From NCBI GenBank assembly GCA_963844865.1, contig CAWJPY010000015.1, positions 1-7,361 of the forward strand: DNA of 7,361 nt. The letters are read 5' to 3'. Each line of letters starts with the position of its first letter. The stretch's first letter is position 1. Of this stretch, positions 5,447 to 7,361 are shown piece by piece. The notes under the pieces are model-generated. The model saw nothing but the letters and a program-made list of their open reading frames with translations. It had not been told where the DNA came from and did not search any database. The stretch comes from CAWJPY01 sp963844865. Lineage in GTDB: Bacteria > Acidobacteriota > Thermoanaerobaculia > Thermoanaerobaculales > Sulfomarinibacteraceae. A program made the translations under genes and the position numbers.

Positions 5447-5608
5447 ACGAGAGTGGAGCGGCCGGCCGCCTTGCCCAGCAGCGATGCGCAGGAGCTCTCG
5501 GTCGCCCGGGTCCTGACCAAGGTCGCGTGCCTCAGTCACGTCATGCCCTTCACTCCGAAGCCAGGCTGCGAGCACATGCCCGGCACACCAATCGACGAGG
5601 AACTTCAA
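5447..5608 (-). pseudogene. Truncated DUF5615 PIN-like toxin
   Basis: The TTG at 5608-5606 overlaps the TGA of the upstream DUF433 gene (TTGA), the usual coupled arrangement for DUF433-DUF5615 pairs. The product begins KFLVDWCAGHVLAAWLRSEG and continues HDVTEARDLGQDPGDRELL. This matches the N-terminal half of DUF5615 proteins, with the first catalytic Asp in FLVD and the GHDV strand. The family then has 'GR.LVT.D.DFG' and a C-terminal half, about 110-120 aa in all. Here similarity ends near GQGG at residue 48, and by codon 55 the frame is in the palindromic repeat. The frame remains open through the repeat to TGA at 5230-5228, so a 127-residue chimera could be made. It lacks the second acidic cluster, so toxin activity is almost surely lost. 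Confidence 0.8.
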
Positions 5609-5853
5609 CCTGAAGAGGCCCCAACGGCGTCGAGAGAGTCGTTCGCGATCACGGCACGCGCATACGCCACGCACGCACGAATGTCCTCGGGCTCGAGATC
5701 AGGGTAGTCCTCCAGGATCTCCGTCTCACGCACACCCTGGGCGAGCAAGCTGAGAATGGACTCGACCGAGACCCGCATTCCGCGGACGATCGGTTTCCCC
5801 CCGAAGATCCCGGGGTTGAAGGTGATCCGTTTGAGGAGCTCCTCGTTCTTCAT
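5605..5853 (-). CDS. DUF433 antitoxin
   Basis: 82 aa from ATG 5853, with GGGGTGG just upstream as SD. Longer in-frame GTG starts to 5901 are unlikely because they run back into the hicA remnant. The sequence ITFNPGIFGGKPIVRGMRVS at 10-29, SILSLLAQGVRETEILEDYP at 32-51 and a terminal LEPEDIRACVAYA helix are diagnostic of DUF433 (PF04255). These are small winged-helix-type proteins that act as DNA-binding antitoxins for PIN-like DUF5615 toxins. The toxin gene follows with a 4-nt TTGA overlap but is truncated, so this is an orphaned antitoxin. It probably shares the transcript that starts upstream of hicB, being 53 nt downstream of the hicB stop. An intact DUF433 may still autoregulate or neutralise a related toxin elsewhere, which is inference. 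Confidence 0.9.
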   Translation of the reverse strand: MKNEELLKRITFNPGIFGGKPIVRGMRVSVESILSLLAQGVRETEILEDYPDLEPEDIRACVAYARAVIANDSLDAVGASSG

Positions 5854-5881
5854 GTGCCACCCCCAGCGACCACGGCCGCCT

Positions 5882-5914
5882 TCATTCTGTCGAGTGGACA
5901 CGCAGTCTAGCCAA
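5882..5914 (-). pseudogene. hicA: Ten-codon 5' remnant of hicA
   Basis: Overlapping the end of hicB, a TTG at 5914-5912 starts an ORF reading (M)ARLRVHSTE before TGA at 5884-5882. In intact pairs of this HicB subtype, as I recall them, the partner HicA starts at the same overlap with a sequence like MGRLRVLSGREV and continues for about 60 more residues including the catalytic GSH motif. Here similarity ends at RV.S, and the DUF433 gene begins 28 nt later. I infer that hicA was deleted and its stub joined to the DUF433 module. The match is short and could be chance. Confidence 0.45.
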
Positions 5915-6134
5915 CGCCGACCTCGAGCCGGGTCACGAACACCTCGGTGTGAAGGCGCTGCTCGATCTCCGACGGATCCGCGGTCTCGAAGAACAGCTCC
6001 ACCGCTTCAGCGAGATTGGCCCGCGCCTCCTCGACCGTCGACCCCTGGCTCGCAACATCCAGCTCGGGACACAGGGCCACGTACCCGTCATCCTCTCGCT
6101 CGATGATCGCGGTGAGCTGGTGCTTCTTTTCCAT
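5907..6134 (-). CDS. hicB: HicB-family antitoxin
   Basis: 75 aa from ATG 6134 with GGAGG 6 nt upstream (6145-6141). The compact HicB partial-RNase-H fold signature is clear: LTAIIEREDDGYVALCPELD at 7-26, then VASQGSTVEEARANLAEAVE at 27-46 and LFFETADP. This is the short, N-terminal-domain-only HicB class that inhibits the mRNA interferase HicA by direct binding; it lacks a C-terminal HTH or RHH DNA-binding domain. No HicA follows, only a possible ten-codon stub, so it is an orphan antitoxin unless a cognate toxin lies elsewhere. It heads a minus-strand transcript with the DUF433 gene and the DUF5615 remnant. Its upstream promoter abuts direct-repeat copy 2, so the whole unit sits inside the duplicated-flank segment. 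Confidence 0.9.
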   Translation of the reverse strand: MEKKHQLTAIIEREDDGYVALCPELDVASQGSTVEEARANLAEAVELFFETADPSEIEQRLHTEVFVTRLEVGVG

Positions 6135-6160
6135 GTCGGTCCTCCGAGTACCCTGCGTCG

Positions 6161-6189
6161 ATCATCTCCGGAGGTAGCAGCCCCGTCAA
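6161..6189 (-). promoter_or_regulatory. Sigma-70-like promoter for hicB and downstream genes
   Basis: On the minus strand TTGACG (6189-6184, five of six to TTGACA) is followed after exactly 17 bp by GATGAT (6166-6161, four of six to TATAAT). Initiation would fall near 6154, leaving about 20 nt of leader that contains the GGAGG SD. The -35 box ends only 3 bp from the start of direct-repeat copy 2 at 6192. Confidence 0.5.
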
Positions 6190-6191
6190 GG

Positions 6192-6276
6192 CCGCGCAAC
6201 CTCCGCAGCTCGCCGCGCTCTTCGCCTCGCCCTAGTCGCCGTCGGCCTTCTTCGAGCACGGCACGAAGCCGGGCCG
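6192..6276. repeat. Direct repeat copy 2: HIT gene 3' end joined to an HNH-gene tail remnant
   Basis: 79 of 85 bases match 5111-5195. The minus strand holds the genuine end of the HIT gene. The plus strand holds a detached HNH tail, AQPPQLAALFASP plus TAG at 6233-6235. The two stops share the CTAG at 6232-6235. Two of the mismatches lie in the HNH tail and are both synonymous (Ala-Ala as GCGGCC or GCCGCG). Left of 6192 similarity fades immediately. Confidence 0.9.
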
Positions 6277-6645
6277 GCGGTAGTTGCCCCGGTCCGGGAT
6301 CGCCAGGCGCACCCCGCCCGTCGGGTCGTCGACGTCGCCGGCGAAGCGCGGGATCACGTGCACGTGCAGGTGGGGCACCGTCTGGCCCGCCGCCTCGCCG
6401 CTGTTCCAGCCGACGTTGAAGCCGTCGGGGTGCAGCTCCTCGTCGAGGAGGCGCTTGACCTCGTCCACGAGGTCGAGCACCGCCCGCTGCTCCTCTCTGG
6501 TGGCCTCGAACCAGGTGGCCACGTGCCGCTTGGTGATGACGAGGGTGTGCCCGGGGCTGACCGGGTAGGAGTCCCGGAACGCCAGCGCCAGGTCGTTCTC
6601 GGCCACGATCAGGCCCGGGTCGAGCTCGCACATGAAGCACTGCAT
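6232..6645 (-). CDS. HIT-family (histidine triad) protein
   Basis: Start taken at ATG 6645, giving 137 aa; the frame is open to 6867, but HIT homology begins here with MQCFMCELD. A CxxC (Cys 3 and 6) is typical of zinc-binding bacterial HIT proteins. Other landmarks are SPGHTLVITKRHV at 30-42, FNVGWNSGEAAGQTVPHLHV and the catalytic triad HLHVHV (His 92, 94, 96) followed by IPR. HIT proteins are nucleotide hydrolases or transferases acting on adenylated or dinucleoside-polyphosphate substrates in the cytoplasm; the exact substrate cannot be read from sequence. The C-terminal 40 residues, including IPDRGNYRRPGF, form the usual variable tail. No SD is present: TATCGT lies 6 nt before the ATG, suggesting a leaderless message. 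It converges on the HNH-derived tail with overlapping stop codons. Confidence 0.9.
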   Translation of the reverse strand: MQCFMCELDPGLIVAENDLALAFRDSYPVSPGHTLVITKRHVATWFEATREEQRAVLDLVDEVKRLLDEELHPDGFNVGWNSGEAAGQTVPHLHVHVIPRFAGDVDDPTGGVRLAIPDRGNYRRPGFVPCSKKADGD

Positions 6646-6651
6646 CGGGGG

Positions 6652-6657
6652 ACGATA
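6652..6657 (-). promoter_or_regulatory. Possible leaderless -10 element (TATCGT) for the HIT gene
   Basis: Minus-strand TATCGT ends 6 nt before ATG 6645, and the spacer CCCCCG cannot serve as an SD. It has the same TAnnnT and spacing as the sites before 2333 and 4024. The rest of 6658-6746 shows nothing else I can name. Confidence 0.45.
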
Positions 6658-6746
6658 GCATCGCCGGCATCGAGGTGTGAGGGTGCCGAGCGGCGAGCCC
6701 GACAGCGTCGAGCCTGGGTCGCGGAGGGGAATGTGATTGCGACCCT

Positions 6747-7148
6747 TCAGCGCAGAGCGTCGACGAACTCTCGCGGCTTGACCACCCGAACGCCGCGGTA
6801 TCCGGAGGCTGCCAGAAGGTGCCTGTCGCCGCTGACGATGAGCCGACACTCGCCGGCAAGCGCGCACGCGAAGAACTTGTCGTCGTCCGGGTCGACCGTG
6901 ACCCGCTCGGGCAAGGGTCGCGGCTCGATGACTCGAGCGTGCAGAGCGACCAGAGCCAGAAACGGTGCGAGGGAGACGCCTGGGAATCGCTGCTGCAGCT
7001 CCTCTCCTACGCGGCGGTACTCGTCGAGGATGTCCGGCGACACCAGAAGCTCGACCCGGCCGTCACGCCACGCGCCAAGCACTTCGGATGGGGCGCCCCC
7101 GAAGAACACTCCTGACACCAGGACGTTGGTGTCGACGACGATTCTCAT
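6747..7148 (-). CDS. PIN-domain toxin (VapC-like, COG1569-type)
   Basis: 133 aa from ATG 7148, overlapping the upstream antitoxin stop as ATGA. PIN-domain acidic residues are visible: Asp 6 in IVVDTNVLVSG, Glu 43 in SPDILDEYRRV, the DPDDDKFFACAL cluster at 86-97 and Asp 108 in IVSGDRHLL. The order and the phrases match the 'putative toxin-antitoxin system toxin component, PIN family'. These are Mg-dependent ribonucleases that cleave RNA when released from their antitoxin. All expected active-site positions are present, so the enzyme is probably functional. It follows an AbrB-type antitoxin in the same transcript. The promoter and autoregulatory site should lie beyond the right edge. I leave the symbol empty because PIN toxins with AbrB partners are named inconsistently. 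Confidence 0.9.
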   Translation of the reverse strand: MRIVVDTNVLVSGVFFGGAPSEVLGAWRDGRVELLVSPDILDEYRRVGEELQQRFPGVSLAPFLALVALHARVIEPRPLPERVTVDPDDDKFFACALAGECRLIVSGDRHLLAASGYRGVRVVKPREFVDALR

Positions 7149-7361
7149 GAGGCTGCGCGCACCGCCCGAAGTGCCGCAGCGACGTCCGATCGCCTCATCC
7201 CCGCCTCCCGGGCCTGCTTGCGGGCCTGCTCGATCAGGTCATCGAAGTCGCTCATGTCCGGGACGCTCACGGCCTTCAGGATGATGACGTCTCCCTCCCC
7301 CACCACCACGAACTGCGTGCCCGGTTCGAGCCCGAGCGCGTCGCGCACCTCCTCCGGAATC
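7145..7361 (-). CDS. AbrB/MazE-type antitoxin, N-terminus beyond the window
   Basis: The minus-strand frame enters at the window edge as IPEEVRDALGLEPGTQF and runs to TGA at 7147-7145. IPeevR..LGL.pGt is the core of the SpoVT/AbrB swapped-hairpin DNA-binding domain, normally preceded by 15-20 residues ending in a 'G.vtIP' strand. The start codon is therefore outside the window, and the GTG at 7348 is internal (the V of EEVR). After the AbrB domain (to about VIILKAV) comes a helical tail, SDFDDLIEQARKQAREAG then MRRSDVAAALRAVRAAS, suited to wrapping the PIN toxin. Its TGA overlaps the toxin ATG by the ATGA arrangement, indicating coupled synthesis. The protein probably binds its own promoter, as is usual for the family. 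Confidence 0.9.
   Translation of the reverse strand, partial: IPEEVRDALGLEPGTQFVVVGEGDVIILKAVSVPDMSDFDDLIEQARKQAREAGMRRSDVAAALRAVRAAS

Noticed and set aside
5111..6276. Direct repeats as a transposon target-site duplication
   Set aside because: At 85 bp with 6 mismatches mostly at synonymous sites, it is far longer and more diverged than a transposition footprint. No transposase or terminal inverted repeats border the segment.
5933..6859. 308-codon minus-strand ORF across HIT and hicB
   Set aside because: It is a frame-shifted shadow of the HIT and hicB genes with Arg/Gly-rich content. The real genes in the other frame have clear motifs.
7346..7348. GTG 7348 as start of the AbrB gene, with GGAGG just before it as SD
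   Set aside because: The GGAGG belongs to codons for Pro-Glu-Glu in the conserved IPEEVR core. A start at GTG would remove half of the DNA-binding domain.

Overview
This is a GC-rich bacterial window with compact genes, mixed GTG/ATG/TTG starts, and a family of palindromic intergenic repeats (arms of the form GTCATnCTGAGCGAG ... GAGTCGAAGnATC). From memory such repeats are common in GC-rich soil and sediment lineages, for example Gemmatimonadota, Acidobacteriota and Methylomirabilota. I cannot assign a phylum from this window alone. Three genes lack a convincing Shine-Dalgarno and instead carry a TAnnnT hexamer exactly 6 nt before the start codon. This suggests that leaderless mRNAs coexist with normal SD-led genes.

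Layout. 1-510 (minus): the 5' end of a small zinc-ribbon protein, preceded by a short ORF that looks like the N-terminal stub of a phosphorothioate-sensing (ScoMcrA-like) restriction enzyme, then a terminator-like hairpin. 511-1401 (minus): an exported protein of unknown function. 1486-2300: a gene graveyard in which two pieces of an SF2 (DUF3427-type) helicase, one with Walker A and one with DEFHH, are separated and flanked by palindromic repeats. 2333-2804 (plus): a tight pair of small uncharacterised genes. 2805-3167: more repeats. 3168-3923 (plus): a polytopic membrane protein. 4024-5154 (plus): an HNH endonuclease. 5111-6276: a roughly 1.1-kb segment bounded by an 85-bp imperfect direct repeat. 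It carries a repeat element, a truncated DUF5615 toxin, a DUF433 antitoxin, a ten-codon hicA remnant and an intact hicB (all genes minus). 6232-6645 (minus): a HIT-family protein. 6747-7361 (minus): a PIN-domain toxin with its AbrB-type antitoxin, the antitoxin cut by the window edge.

How it fits together. The window looks like an eroding accessory region rich in defence and toxin-antitoxin genes. The PIN/AbrB module appears intact. hicB and the DUF433 gene have lost functional toxin partners, and a helicase and possibly a type IV restriction enzyme survive only as fragments. Several breakpoints coincide with the palindromic repeats. The HNH and HIT genes are convergent. The 85-bp direct repeat contains the 3' ends of both, so the segment between its copies could be inserted or lost without destroying either gene.
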